A stretch of DNA of 64,000 bases from Bacteroides sp. OM05-12 (GCF_003438995.1 NZ_QSUN01000003.1:1-64000); one strand, 5' to 3'. Numbered from the stretch's first letter, positions 17,229 through 26,160 are shown. Numbers and translations are program-made. Notes: generated by a model not told the origin, from the letters alone.

Positions 17229-18155
17229 CTACACTACTTTCTGCGTGCCTTTCAGTGTAAGCATCTCTTTGGGAACAGACTTACGAATGGTTTCTTTCAA
17301 TAGATTCAGAACAGAGAAACGGACAAAATCGGCACGTGTCACAATGCTTATCTGACGAGTAGGTTTCGGCACGGCAAAAGGACGTACCAACTCTTTCTGT
17401 GATTCGCTGAGTTGCAATGTAGCCAGTTCGGGTATAAATGTAATTCCCATGCCACTCTCCACCATTCTCATAAAAGTCTCCATACTTCCCAAATGATAAG
17501 CTACCTGATTGAGTTTCACCGCTTCCATCTGACAGAAGCGCATCAACTGGTCACGAAAACAATGTCCTTCATCAAGCAGCCAAAGACGTTCTCCATTAAT
17601 ATCCGACGTACGTATCAATTCATTCTTAAAAACAGATTCTTTGCGAGATACATATCCGAAGAATTGTTCATAGTAGAGCACTTCTTCATTCAACTGTTTA
17701 CTGTCTACTTCCGTAGCAAGAATGGCGGCATCTATCAGACCGTCTGTCAAAGCGGTAAGACAAACAGAGGTTTTCATCTCATTTACTCTCAAATCCAATT
17801 CCGGATACTTTTCTTTGAATTGCTCGAAAAACAGAGGAAGCAGATAGGGTGCAATAGTAGGCAAAACACCGATAGTAAAGACTCCTTTCATGGATTGTTC
17901 CTCTTCACTGACAATACTTTTAATCAAAGAAGCCTCATATACCACCTTTTTTGCTTGTTCTATCACTTTTCTTCCTGCTGAAGTAGGCTGAACGGGTTGA
18001 ACGGTACGGTCAAAGAGTTTCACATCCAGTTCGTCTTCCAATTTCTGAATCATCATACTCAAAGTAGGTTGTGTTACTCTGCAATGTTCTGCTGCTTTAG
18101 CAAAATGGCGGAAGTTATCGACCGCAAGGATATATTCCAACTGTTGTAATGTCAT
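17229..18155 (-). CDS. oxyR: OxyR, peroxide-sensing LysR-type regulator
   Basis: A 308-residue LysR-type regulator. The N-terminal helix-turn-helix (residues 1-60, AAEHCRVTQPTLSMMIQKLE) is typical. The effector domain holds the OxyR redox pair: Cys199 and Cys208 in GHCFRDQLMRFC, with the same spacing and numbering as the E. coli disulfide switch. A hydrophobic VLPTIAPYLLP strand opens the effector domain. It is divergent from dps, a known target of OxyR in B. fragilis, and both promoters share an inverted repeat in the 129 bases between them. Its 3' end faces the invertible capsule promoter. Confidence 0.96.
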   Translation of the reverse strand: MTLQQLEYILAVDNFRHFAKAAEHCRVTQPTLSMMIQKLEDELDVKLFDRTVQPVQPTSAGRKVIEQAKKVVYEASLIKSIVSEEEQSMKGVFTIGVLPTIAPYLLPLFFEQFKEKYPELDLRVNEMKTSVCLTALTDGLIDAAILATEVDSKQLNEEVLYYEQFFGYVSRKESVFKNELIRTSDINGERLWLLDEGHCFRDQLMRFCQMEAVKLNQVAYHLGSMETFMRMVESGMGITFIPELATLQLSESQKELVRPFAVPKPTRQISIVTRADFVRFSVLNLLKETIRKSVPKEMLTLKGTQKVV

Positions 18156-18184
18156 AGTCTTCTTGATGATTATAAATTTTATCT

Positions 18185-18241
18185 ATGCAAAGATAAAAAT
18201 TATCAGTTTGACACGCATGCTTTTACGCCTTATCTTTGCAT
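18185..18241. promoter_or_regulatory. Divergent oxyR/dps control region with a perfect 12-bp inverted repeat
   Basis: ATGCAAAGATAA at 18185-18196 and TTATCTTTGCAT at 18230-18241 are exact reverse complements. Each contains a -7 element (TATCTTTG), one per direction: minus strand at 18188-18195 for oxyR and plus strand at 18231-18238 for dps. An OxyR site would be expected in the 33 bases between, but I cannot mark it with certainty. Confidence 0.75.
18207..18238 (+). promoter_or_regulatory. dps promoter
   Basis: TTTG at 18207-18210 and TATCTTTG at 18231-18238 are separated by 20 bases, a near-perfect Bacteroides promoter. The start codon lies 46 bases further on, leaving a short leader of about 40 bases. 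Confidence 0.85.
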
Positions 18242-18284
18242 CAGACAAAAGAAAATAATATTAATCATTTAAAACAATAAAATT

Positions 18285-18758
18285 ATGAAGACTTTGGATT
18301 ATATCAAATTAGACGCATCAGCAGCAAACAACGTAGTAGCATCTTTGCAACAACTTTTGGCAGACTACCAAGTATTTTATACCAATTTAAGAGGTTTCCA
18401 TTGGAACATCAAAGGTCACGGTTTCTTTGTGCTTCACAGCAAATTTGAAGATTTATACAATGACGCAGCGGAGAAAGTGGATGAACTCGCAGAACGTATC
18501 CTGACATTAGGCGGTGTACCTAAGAATAAATTCAGCGATTACCTGAAAGCTGCAAATGTGAAAGAAGTGGAAGGTATCTCAAAAGGTGACGAAGCATTGA
18601 AGAATATTCTTGAAACTTACGGTTACTTCATCAGCGAAGAACGTAATATTCTATCCATTGCATCCCAAGCGGGAGATGAGGCTACGGTAGCTTTGATGAG
18701 TGATTATCTGAAAGAACAGGAAAAGATGGTATGGATGTTATGTGCCTACAATTCTTAA
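18285..18758 (+). CDS. dps: Dps ferritin-like DNA-protection protein
   Basis: A 157-residue member of the Dps family, dodecameric proteins that oxidise ferrous iron with peroxide and store it, protecting DNA in the cytoplasm. The intersubunit ferroxidase ligands are present with family spacing: His39 (GFHWNIKG), His51, Asp66 and Glu70 (EKVDELAERI). Length is normal and there is no long lysine-rich tail, so direct DNA binding is uncertain. It has a strong promoter and its own terminator, so it is monocistronic. The divergent oxyR implies peroxide induction, as known in B. fragilis. Confidence 0.96.
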   Translation: MKTLDYIKLDASAANNVVASLQQLLADYQVFYTNLRGFHWNIKGHGFFVLHSKFEDLYNDAAEKVDELAERILTLGGVPKNKFSDYLKAANVKEVEGISKGDEALKNILETYGYFISEERNILSIASQAGDEATVALMSDYLKEQEKMVWMLCAYNS

Positions 18759-18765
18759 TAAAGCA

Positions 18766-18804
18766 AATGGGGATACCGGTTAAAAAGTATCCCCATTCTT
18801 TTTT
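18766..18804 (+). terminator. Intrinsic terminator of dps
   Basis: AATGGGGATAC at 18766-18776 pairs perfectly with GTATCCCCATT at 18787-18797 and is followed by CTTTTTT. It also overlaps the end of the convergent acetyltransferase gene. Confidence 0.92.
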
Positions 18805-19078
18805 AAGCAACTAAGTTTTTATATTCCGGATGTCTTTCTATATAAGTTTTTACAAAAGGACAAGTCGGTATCACTTTCAGATTCGCACTACGGGCATAGT
18901 TCAAAGCAGCCTGTACTAAAGCAGATCCCACGCCCTCTCCTTCCAATTGTTTGGGAACAATTGTATGTAGCAAATCAATCACATTTCCTCGTTCTTCATA
19001 TTGAAGATATCCCATCTGTCCGGACTCAAAGACTTCGAAACGTCCGACTTTCTCATCATGTATCACAGTATGTTCCAT
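18803..19078 (-). CDS. GNAT-like N-acetyltransferase, small YjdJ type
   Basis: A 91-residue protein of the compact GNAT group. I start it at the ATG at 19078 (MEHTVIHDEKVGRF) since earlier residues in the frame are non-conserved and A+T-rich. It has the acetyl-CoA loop as KQLEGEGVGSALVQAALNYA near residue 43 and the family ending VIPTCPFVKTYIERHPEY. The central ERGNVIDLLHTIVP is also typical. These small cytoplasmic proteins have few proven substrates. It is convergent with dps and divergent from the YhcG-type gene. Confidence 0.88.
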   Translation of the reverse strand: MEHTVIHDEKVGRFEVFESGQMGYLQYEERGNVIDLLHTIVPKQLEGEGVGSALVQAALNYARSANLKVIPTCPFVKTYIERHPEYKNLVA

Positions 19079-19147
19079 ATTTCTGTTTTTTAATGAATAA
19101 ATTTTCCTATAAAACAAGCTAAAAGTCATTTTGTTTAGAAATATATG

Positions 19148-19155
19148 TATCTTTG
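19148..19155 (+). promoter_or_regulatory. -7 promoter element before the YhcG-type gene
   Basis: TATCTTTG matches TAnnTTTG and lies about 90 bases before the start codon at 19243. The nearest TTTG (19130-19133) is only 14 bases away, too close for the normal -33 spacing, so the promoter is weak or incomplete. Confidence 0.5.
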
Positions 19156-19242
19156 TGTAAAATTGATCAATATAAAAATAAATAAGTCTCATAATAAAAC
19201 TATAGGACTCACAAATAATCTATTTGATGAATAGTAAAAAAC

Positions 19243-20322
19243 ATGGAGATAAACATAAATAACAATCAATATCAGACTCAATTCGACGAGATAAAACTGA
19301 TTATTAATAATCGTCGAAAACGGGCCTATAAAGCGGTAAATGAAGAAATCATTCTCAATAATTGGGAAATTGGACATTATGTATCCGATAAGATAACTTC
19401 TGCTAAATGGGGTAGTAAGGTTATTGAGATGCTGGTTATATATCTCAAGCAGGCAATTCCCGGTATAAAGGGCTATGAGAAGCGTTCCATTGAAAGGATG
19501 GTACGATTCTATAATGAATATTCGTCATCAGAATTTATGTCAGCAATTCCGACGCAAATAAAAGAGCGAATTATTGCGTCAGACACTCTGACGCAATTCG
19601 GGAATGACAGTATCGTGCTTTCTCTACTCACTCAAATCAGTTGGTCAGCCCATCTTGAGATCATGTCCGGTTGTACATCGGCAGAAGAACGGATTTTCTA
19701 CATCTTATTATGTAGTAGAGAGAACCTTTCATATCAAGAACTTCGCAGGCAAATAGATACATGTGTTTATGAACGGAGCCTGCTTGGCAAGACCAAACAA
19801 TCACCAGTTTTAAAAGAAACATACCCAAATGCAGGGCGTATATTCAAAGATTCTTATATGATTGATTTCCTTAACTTACCGGAAAATCACAGTGAAAAAA
19901 ATCTTCAAGAGGGACTGGTCAAACAAATGAAAAAATTTATCCTTGATCTCGGAAAGGATTTCTTATTTGTAGGAGAAGAATACAGGCTGCAAGTGGGAAT
20001 GAAAGACTTTAGAATTGATCTACTCTTTTTCCATCGGGGACTACAATGTTTAGTTGCAATGGAAATCAAGATCAATGAGTTCAAGCCCGAATATCTCGGA
20101 CAACTAGACTTTTATCTTGAAGCATTGGACCGAGACGTAAAAAAAGAAAATGAGAATCCGAGCATTGGAATATTATTGTGTAAAAGTGCCGACAGCCAAG
20201 TGGTAGAATATGCTTTAAACCGTAGCTTGAGTCCGACGATGGTCGCTGAGTACAAACGACAATTAATTCCCAAAGAAGTATTACAAAGACATTTGCAAGA
20301 GCTATTAAATACAACATACTGA
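19243..20322 (+). CDS. YhcG family PD-(D/E)XK nuclease domain protein (DUF1016)
   Basis: A 359-residue protein with the two YhcG parts. An N-terminal helical domain (residues 10-165, RRKRAYKAVNEEIILNNWEIG) is followed by a C-terminal nuclease domain. The catalytic residues look complete: Asp259 (FRIDLLFF) and Glu274-x-Lys276 (VAMEIKINEF), followed by YLGQLDFYLEALD. Such proteins are found near restriction and mobile genes and resemble Holliday-junction or restriction-type nucleases, but their role is unproven. Here the neighbours are a small acetyltransferase and ogt, with no methyltransferase or toxin partner. The ogt start follows by 3 bases, suggesting shared transcription. Confidence 0.9.
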   Translation: MEININNNQYQTQFDEIKLIINNRRKRAYKAVNEEIILNNWEIGHYVSDKITSAKWGSKVIEMLVIYLKQAIPGIKGYEKRSIERMVRFYNEYSSSEFMSAIPTQIKERIIASDTLTQFGNDSIVLSLLTQISWSAHLEIMSGCTSAEERIFYILLCSRENLSYQELRRQIDTCVYERSLLGKTKQSPVLKETYPNAGRIFKDSYMIDFLNLPENHSEKNLQEGLVKQMKKFILDLGKDFLFVGEEYRLQVGMKDFRIDLLFFHRGLQCLVAMEIKINEFKPEYLGQLDFYLEALDRDVKKENENPSIGILLCKSADSQVVEYALNRSLSPTMVAEYKRQLIPKEVLQRHLQELLNTTY

Positions 20323-20325
20323 TAC

Positions 20326-20793
20326 ATGAAACATTATTTTCCCTATCAAACAGCTATCGGCATATTATGCATTCATGACGACGAAGATTCCATCACACGT
20401 ATCTCTTTCTCTGAAAGCCGGGCAGAAGGTGTAAAAGAAGAAACACCTGTCATTGCCAATGCACACAGGCAGATAGAAGAATACTTGCGAGGGGAACGAC
20501 AGGAGTTCGATCTTAAATTATCTCCGAAAGGGACGTCCTTTCAACAAAAGGTATGGAATGCTTTGCTGGACATACCATACGGTGAGACACGTTCTTATGG
20601 ACAAATTGCAATGGCAGTAGGTAATCCCAAAGCTGCGCGCGCCATCGGTATGGCGAATAACCGGAATCCTATCCCCATCATTATACCTTGCCACCGCGTT
20701 ATCGGAGCTGATGGAAAACTGATTGGTTATGCAGGAGGGCTGGATATAAAAACCAAGCTACTGAAACTGGAAAAAACATCACTTGGTAAATAA
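20326..20793 (+). CDS. ogt: Methylated-DNA--protein-cysteine S-methyltransferase
   Basis: A 155-residue DNA repair protein that removes methyl groups from O6-methylguanine onto its own cysteine in a suicide reaction. The active-site PCHRVIG has Cys122. The helix-turn-helix (SYGQIAMAVGNPKAARAIG) with the arginine that flips the base is complete, and the start of the DNA-binding domain is SFQQKVWNALLDIPYGETRS. It lacks an Ada-type zinc N-domain, so it is an Ogt-type enzyme. Its last 15 bases overlap the end of the convergent DUF5686 gene. Confidence 0.95.
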   Translation: MKHYFPYQTAIGILCIHDDEDSITRISFSESRAEGVKEETPVIANAHRQIEEYLRGERQEFDLKLSPKGTSFQQKVWNALLDIPYGETRSYGQIAMAVGNPKAARAIGMANNRNPIPIIIPCHRVIGADGKLIGYAGGLDIKTKLLKLEKTSLGK

Positions 20794-22998
20794 CTCGAAA
20801 GTAAACTTACACCCTACTTTACTGAAACGACCGTTTACATTATTCACAAAGACACCTAAATCAAAAATATGCGTACCGATGCCATACCCCAACTCAATAT
20901 AAGGAGTAAGATGAGGTACGACCAACACATTCAGATAAAGACGTTCATTACGGATAAGTCCCGTATATTTCATCAAGTGCGGTAATATAAGAAATGGAGA
21001 TTCAAAAGTGATATGCCCGCGCAAATAACGATCGGAAGAGTTATACCATCGTCCGTCCAACAATTGGAATACTCCCCCTATATCATCATTCCAGCCAATC
21101 GGAAGATTATTGCGGGTAAAATTGGTAAAATCCACGAAATAAGTTTCTTTCTGATTAGTAAACATACCTAATCCGGCACGGTAATAGATACTCCGCATAA
21201 GTCCCAGCCGTATCTGATGCTGCATATCGACCTCCCATCTCTCGTATTCTCCCGTACTGTTAAACACGCCATGAATGCCCCGTTCCCAATCAACAATAAA
21301 AGTAGGATAATTGGAACGCAGGTTTATTTTACGCTTACCGCTCATATAGTAATATAATCCGGGAGTCCAGCTCAAACGAATATGCGGGGCAAAACTAATA
21401 TAAGCATCTTTAATTTTATCCATCACTTCTTCTCCCTGTCCCTCCAAAACCGGAGCCTTAGGAATAAGAACAGGCTTATTTACAGGCGTACGACGGTGAG
21501 CTGTAAAACCCACGCCGATATTAAACCCGTTAAAGACTTCTATATCATGACTGAAGTAGAAATAAAGATCCTTGAAATATTCCAGTTTTATCTTGTCGAA
21601 ATCAAAAATACTATCCGGAGTCGACTTTATATCATCCAGCACATCACTGCTGTAAATACGGTTTCCGTTACCGAATGCCACGTGCAGGGAAGCACGTTTT
21701 TGAGGCCAGTAATAGAAATCGGAATTTACACTCCAATAAAACTCTTTACGCGTGAAGTTATATCCGATTTTAGGAACTACACGCAATAATCTATCATTAC
21801 GGAACAAACGGTTATATTTAAATTCCTGTCGATACGAGAAGCCGTTACTTGGGCTATAACTTAATAGTAACGGGTTAATTAAAGGTGAACTACGTACACT
21901 ACCGAAACGGGAAAAGTCCACCGTATGGCTACTTAGAAGTACATCTCCCAATTGTCCGAAAAAGACTTGGCTACGCTTCTTCGGTTGGAAATTACGAACC
22001 AATGTATCTTGCCTTGCTATATAATCCCGGTAAATCTGTTCCTCATGAGTAGCAAGAGGTTCGGGACGCAAAATCGAGAACAACACACTATCTGAAAACA
22101 AAGTGGAAGAATCACATTTCAGGGTAAATGATTCTGTCATATTATACTTGCTGTTATGCTTCCGGAAGCGTGGATTTGCCGCGTCCGACAAGGTGATTTC
22201 GTTATAGTCCAACAAAGCTGTGTAACTTGCATCCAACTTATTCCCGATAAAGCGAAACATGACATCCAAATCAAAACGCTTAGGTAAAAAGGTTTCTTTT
22301 CCTTCCTGTCCCATGCTCACCTTCAGTTTGAAACGGACAAATTCCACTTTACCCTCCAAATAGATTTCTTTTACCGTCCAAAGGCTGTCACTTATCAATA
22401 TATAACCACTTTCAACCAGCTGGTCACTTTTGACACGAGGGATAATCTGCACTTTATAACACATTCCGTCGTCCGGTGTACTGACCAGTGAATCCAACAA
22501 ATAACGATAGTGCTTCCGACCGTTCTTCGCAAGAGGAGAAAGCAATTTATCTCCAAGCAAGGTAGACGAATAGATATTCATATTAAAATACTCCAACATC
22601 TCACTCGGCACTCCTTTATAGCGTGGTATCGTACCGGAGACGGCTCTCACTTTAATATCATAGATATGCGGTGAAGTATAATGGATGCTGTTGACAGACT
22701 CGATAATATATTCCTTCACATTTTTCTGAAGCTTGAACATGGAAGGCACAAATTTTATAAGATGATTCCTCTTCAGCATATTCATCTTACCCTTTATGTA
22801 TAAATCAGCCTTGTAATCCTCCACAATCTTTTCATAAGACGAAGCGGAAGATATCACCTTACTCAAAATGGAATCCGCAAGTTCCGGCTTATCATATAAA
22901 TCCGGTTTCCGTCTCTTTGCCATCCCTTCGTACGGGACCAGAAAAAACAGAAACAACGGCAACAATATATAGGTAAATACAGAGGATCTCACATGCAC
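20779..22998 (-). CDS. DUF5686 family outer membrane beta-barrel protein
   Basis: A 739-residue exported protein. A signal peptide covers about residues 1-27 (TYILLPLFLFFLVPYEGMAK). The next 250 residues are a soluble domain with KADLYIKGKMNMLKRN and the typical GYILISDSLWTVKEI stretch. The C-terminal half is made of alternating strands (YRYLLDSL, FSYRQEFKYNRLFRN, LYYYMSGKRKINLRSNYPTF) and ends in a strand with a terminal FELFTK, the usual barrel ending. The family is widespread in Bacteroidota, with no assigned substrate. The N-terminal CarboxypepD-like domain seen in some relatives is missing here. It is divergent from glnN. Confidence 0.85.
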   Translation of the reverse strand: MHVRSSVFTYILLPLFLFFLVPYEGMAKRRKPDLYDKPELADSILSKVISSASSYEKIVEDYKADLYIKGKMNMLKRNHLIKFVPSMFKLQKNVKEYIIESVNSIHYTSPHIYDIKVRAVSGTIPRYKGVPSEMLEYFNMNIYSSTLLGDKLLSPLAKNGRKHYRYLLDSLVSTPDDGMCYKVQIIPRVKSDQLVESGYILISDSLWTVKEIYLEGKVEFVRFKLKVSMGQEGKETFLPKRFDLDVMFRFIGNKLDASYTALLDYNEITLSDAANPRFRKHNSKYNMTESFTLKCDSSTLFSDSVLFSILRPEPLATHEEQIYRDYIARQDTLVRNFQPKKRSQVFFGQLGDVLLSSHTVDFSRFGSVRSSPLINPLLLSYSPSNGFSYRQEFKYNRLFRNDRLLRVVPKIGYNFTRKEFYWSVNSDFYYWPQKRASLHVAFGNGNRIYSSDVLDDIKSTPDSIFDFDKIKLEYFKDLYFYFSHDIEVFNGFNIGVGFTAHRRTPVNKPVLIPKAPVLEGQGEEVMDKIKDAYISFAPHIRLSWTPGLYYYMSGKRKINLRSNYPTFIVDWERGIHGVFNSTGEYERWEVDMQHQIRLGLMRSIYYRAGLGMFTNQKETYFVDFTNFTRNNLPIGWNDDIGGVFQLLDGRWYNSSDRYLRGHITFESPFLILPHLMKYTGLIRNERLYLNVLVVPHLTPYIELGYGIGTHIFDLGVFVNNVNGRFSKVGCKFTFELFTK

Positions 22999-23017
22999 AA
23001 TTTATATTAGATAACGA

Positions 23018-23025
23018 CAAATATA
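23018..23025 (-). promoter_or_regulatory. -7 element for the DUF5686 gene
   Basis: CAAATATA on the plus strand reads TATATTTG on the minus strand, a match to TAnnTTTG, 20 bases before the start at 22998. A CAAA at 23051-23054 is 25 bases away, longer than the usual spacing, so the -33 assignment is doubtful. Confidence 0.5.
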
Positions 23026-23091
23026 GAGAAACATTATATATATTAACGAACAAAGATGTCGTTTTTATAGGGCTATATCGCAAAAAATAGA

Positions 23092-23099
23092 TACTTTTG
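23092..23099 (+). promoter_or_regulatory. -7 element for glnN
   Basis: TACTTTTG matches TAnnTTTG and ends 31 bases before the glnN start. The -33 side is a T-run at 23062-23066 rather than a clear TTTG. I see no obvious nitrogen-control operator. Confidence 0.6.
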
Positions 23100-23130
23100 T
23101 GCCGCAACAACCAATAAAAAGATAGACCAA

Positions 23131-25308
23131 ATGTCACAAATGCGTTTTTTCGCTCTTCAAGAGCTTGCCAACCGACAGCCGATTGACATAAAAAATCCGT
23201 CGAACAAACTGTCCGATTATTATGGTATTCATGTGTTCGACCGTAAGAAAATGCAGGAGTATCTCCCCAAAGAAGCTTTTAAGGCTGTCACCAATGCCAT
23301 AGAAAAAGGTACTCCGATAAGCCGTAGCATGGCGGATCTGATAGCCAACGGCATGAAAAGCTGGGCAAAGTCATTCAATGTAACACATTATACTCATTGG
23401 TTTCAACCCTTGACAGACGGTACTGCCGAGAAACATGACGGTTTTATCGAATTCAGTGATGACGGCGATGTGATAGAACGTTTTTCCGGAAAATTATTAA
23501 TCCAGCAAGAACCAGACGCTTCTTCGTTCCCCAACGGAGGAATCCGTAACACTTTTGAGGCACGCGGATATACAGCTTGGGATGTTTCTTCACCGGCATT
23601 CGTGGTAGACACCACCCTTTGTATCCCCACTATATTTATTTCTTATACGGGAGAAGCGCTGGACTATAAGACCCCTCTCCTTAAAGCTCTTGCCGCCGTG
23701 GATAAAGCGGCTACGGAAGTCTGCCAATTATTCGACAAGAACATCACAAGAGTATATGCCAATTTAGGATGGGAACAAGAATATTTCCTTGTAGACAGCG
23801 CACTGTTCAATGCGCGCCCGGATTTATGTTTGACCGGACGGACACTGATGGGACACTCTTCTGCAAAAGACCAACAGCTGGACGACCACTATTTCGGTTC
23901 TATCCCGCCACGTGTTACCGGTTTCATGAAAGAGTTGGAATTGGAGTGTCATAAACTGGGTATCCCGGTCAAGACTCGCCACAACGAGGTTGCACCCAAC
24001 CAATTTGAACTTGCACCGATATTCGAAGATGTAAATCTGGCCAATGACCACAATCAGTTGGTAATGGATTTGATGAAACGCATTGCCCAAAAGCATAACT
24101 TCAACGTGTTGCTCCATGAGAAACCTTTTAAAGGTGTCAACGGTTCGGGCAAGCACAACAACTGGTCGCTCTGTACGGATACCGGCATCAACTTATTTGC
24201 TCCGGGCAAAAGTCCGAAAGGCAATATGCTGTTCCTGACTTTCATCGTAAATGTACTGATGATGGTCTATAAAAATCAGGATTTGCTTCGTGCTTCTATC
24301 GTAAGCGCGGGAAACAGCCACCGCCTGGGTGCTAACGAGGCCCCTCCCGCTATCCTGTCTATCTTCTTAGGAAGACATTTATCTCACATGCTGGACGAGC
24401 TGGGTGCGGAAGACTTGACTGCGGAAGAAAAGAAAGCATTGAAATTAGGTATCGGACGTATTCCTGAAATCCTTTTGGATAATACAGACCGCAACCGCAC
24501 ATCCCCATTCGCATTCACCGGAAACCGGTTTGAATTCCGCGCGGCAGGCTCTTCGTCAAACTGTGCCGCAGCCATGATTGCCATCAACGCAGCAATGGCT
24601 CATCAGTTGAATGCTTTCAAAGCACAGGTGGATAAACTGATAAACGAAGGCATAGGACGTGATGAGGCGATCTTCAATGTATTGAAAGAAACCATTATTG
24701 CCTCCAAAGCAATTCGTTTTGAAGGTGACGGCTATTCCGACGACTGGAAAACAGAAGCGGCAAAGCGCGGACTGACAAATATCAATCAGGTGCCGGAAGC
24801 TCTGATGAAGTACAACGATCCGCAAGCACGTGAAGTATTGCTCGGTGAAAAGATTTTCAACGAAAACGAGCTTACCAGCCGTATTGAAGTGGAGTTGGAA
24901 AAATACACCAAGAAAATACAGATAGAAAGCCGTGTATTGGGAGATTTGGCTATCAATCATATCGTACCCATCGCAGTAGCTTATCAAAACCGTTTGCTCG
25001 AGAATCTGCGTGGCCTCAAGGAAATCTTCACGGAAGAAGAATATGCCGAGATGAGTCAAGACCGTAAAGACCTTGTCAGAGAAATATCACATCGGGTTAC
25101 TGCTATCAAAATACTTGTACGGGAAATGACCGAAGCCCGCAAGGTAGCAAACCATTTGGAGAGCCAGGAAGAAAAAGCGTTCTCTTACGAAAAGAATGTC
25201 AGTCCTTACTTAGAAAGCATCCGTGACCATATCGACCACCTCGAAATGGAGATCGATGATGAAATATGGCCGCTCCCTAAATACCGCGAACTTCTGTTCT
25301 CCAAATAA
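23131..25308 (+). CDS. glnN: Glutamine synthetase type III
   Basis: A 725-residue GSIII enzyme that makes glutamine from glutamate, ammonia and ATP; it is the form first described in B. fragilis. The GSIII-specific N-terminal region (NPSNKLSDYYGIHVFDR) is present, with WDVSSPAFV and FIGYTGEAL-type text (here IFISYTGEALDYKTP). Metal and substrate motifs follow: NLGWEQEYFLVD, KTRHNEVAPNQFELAP near residue 275, VNGSGKHNNWSL near 337 and RTSPFAFTGNRFEFRA near 455. Length is normal for GSIII. It has its own promoter and a strong terminator. A Crp/Fnr regulator follows 150 bases on, but a direct link is not shown. Confidence 0.97.
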   Translation: MSQMRFFALQELANRQPIDIKNPSNKLSDYYGIHVFDRKKMQEYLPKEAFKAVTNAIEKGTPISRSMADLIANGMKSWAKSFNVTHYTHWFQPLTDGTAEKHDGFIEFSDDGDVIERFSGKLLIQQEPDASSFPNGGIRNTFEARGYTAWDVSSPAFVVDTTLCIPTIFISYTGEALDYKTPLLKALAAVDKAATEVCQLFDKNITRVYANLGWEQEYFLVDSALFNARPDLCLTGRTLMGHSSAKDQQLDDHYFGSIPPRVTGFMKELELECHKLGIPVKTRHNEVAPNQFELAPIFEDVNLANDHNQLVMDLMKRIAQKHNFNVLLHEKPFKGVNGSGKHNNWSLCTDTGINLFAPGKSPKGNMLFLTFIVNVLMMVYKNQDLLRASIVSAGNSHRLGANEAPPAILSIFLGRHLSHMLDELGAEDLTAEEKKALKLGIGRIPEILLDNTDRNRTSPFAFTGNRFEFRAAGSSSNCAAAMIAINAAMAHQLNAFKAQVDKLINEGIGRDEAIFNVLKETIIASKAIRFEGDGYSDDWKTEAAKRGLTNINQVPEALMKYNDPQAREVLLGEKIFNENELTSRIEVELEKYTKKIQIESRVLGDLAINHIVPIAVAYQNRLLENLRGLKEIFTEEEYAEMSQDRKDLVREISHRVTAIKILVREMTEARKVANHLESQEEKAFSYEKNVSPYLESIRDHIDHLEMEIDDEIWPLPKYRELLFSK

Positions 25309-25318
25309 ATATTTATCA

Positions 25319-25358
25319 TAGAATTCAGGTGTGTTCCGATAATCACACCTGAATTCTA
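25319..25358 (+). terminator. Intrinsic terminator of glnN
   Basis: A perfect 15-bp stem (TAGAATTCAGGTGTG at 25319-25333 with its complement at 25344-25358) and a 10-base loop are followed by TACTTTTC. This is the strongest hairpin of its kind in the window. Confidence 0.93.
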
Positions 25359-25395
25359 TACTTTTCATTGACAGATGTGCATTTTGTTACCTAAT

Positions 25396-25429
25396 TTTGC
25401 ACGATTTCAATTTTTTCTTTATACATTTG
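25396..25429 (+). promoter_or_regulatory. Promoter of the Crp/Fnr gene at 25459
   Basis: TTTG at 25396-25399, a 22-base spacer and TACATTTG at 25422-25429 fit the Bacteroides consensus. The start codon lies 29 bases further on. Confidence 0.75.
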
Positions 25430-25458
25430 TGCTTTATAACACGGTTCTATAGCATACA

Positions 25459-26160
25459 ATGATTAAAAAGGAATTGTCTGACGCAGAAATCTCAGAAAGT
25501 ATTTCCGAGATGTGGTATCCCTTGAATGATGAACAGAGGGAATATCTGGTTCAAAATTTCACGATTCAGAAGTATAAGAAGAATGAAACAATTTACTGTG
25601 AAGGAGAAACTCCGACACATCTGATGTGCCTTCTTAATGGAAAAGTGAAAATATACAAAGATGGTGTAGGTGGAAGAAGTCAAATCATCCGCATGATTAA
25701 ACCGGTTGAATATTTCGGTTACAGGGCTTTTTTCGCTAAGGAGAACTTTGTGACCGCCGCATCGGCATTCGAACCTTCCACTATCTGTATGATACCAATG
25801 ACTGCCATTATGAAATTGTTGAGTGAAAACAATAAACTGGCCATGTTTTTTATCCGGCAATTATCCGTCGACTTAGGTATCGCAGACGAAAGAACCGTCA
25901 ATCTTACCCAGAAACATATACGGGGACGCCTCGCAGAATCATTGCTTTTCCTGAAAGACAGTTACGGATTGGAAGAAGACCAATCAACCCTCAGTATTTA
26001 TCTTTCGCGGGAAGACTTGGCCAACCTATCCAATATGACGACTTCCAATGCTATACGTACGTTATCTAATTTCGCTGCCGAAAGATTAATCACAATCGAC
26101 GGTCGTAAGATTAAGATTATAGACGAAGAAAAGCTGAAGAAGATCAGCAAGATCGGATAA
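25459..26160 (+). CDS. Crp/Fnr family transcriptional regulator
   Basis: A 233-residue regulator. The cyclic-nucleotide-binding-type beta roll covers about residues 20-140 (KKNETIYCEGETPTHLMCLLNGKVKIY). A C-terminal winged helix covers about 155-225, with recognition-helix region LANLSNMTTSNAIRTLSNFA. There is no FNR-type N-terminal cysteine cluster. The nucleotide pocket is not clearly conserved, so the signal is unknown. It has its own promoter downstream of the glnN terminator and is convergent with the 1868-residue gene across a repeat-rich gap. Confidence 0.92.
   Translation: MIKKELSDAEISESISEMWYPLNDEQREYLVQNFTIQKYKKNETIYCEGETPTHLMCLLNGKVKIYKDGVGGRSQIIRMIKPVEYFGYRAFFAKENFVTAASAFEPSTICMIPMTAIMKLLSENNKLAMFFIRQLSVDLGIADERTVNLTQKHIRGRLAESLLFLKDSYGLEEDQSTLSIYLSREDLANLSNMTTSNAIRTLSNFAAERLITIDGRKIKIIDEEKLKKISKIG

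Noticed and set aside
17412..17981. A 189-codon open frame on the plus strand
   Set aside because: It lies wholly opposite oxyR, whose domains and redox cysteines are complete, and its own product has no recognisable feature.
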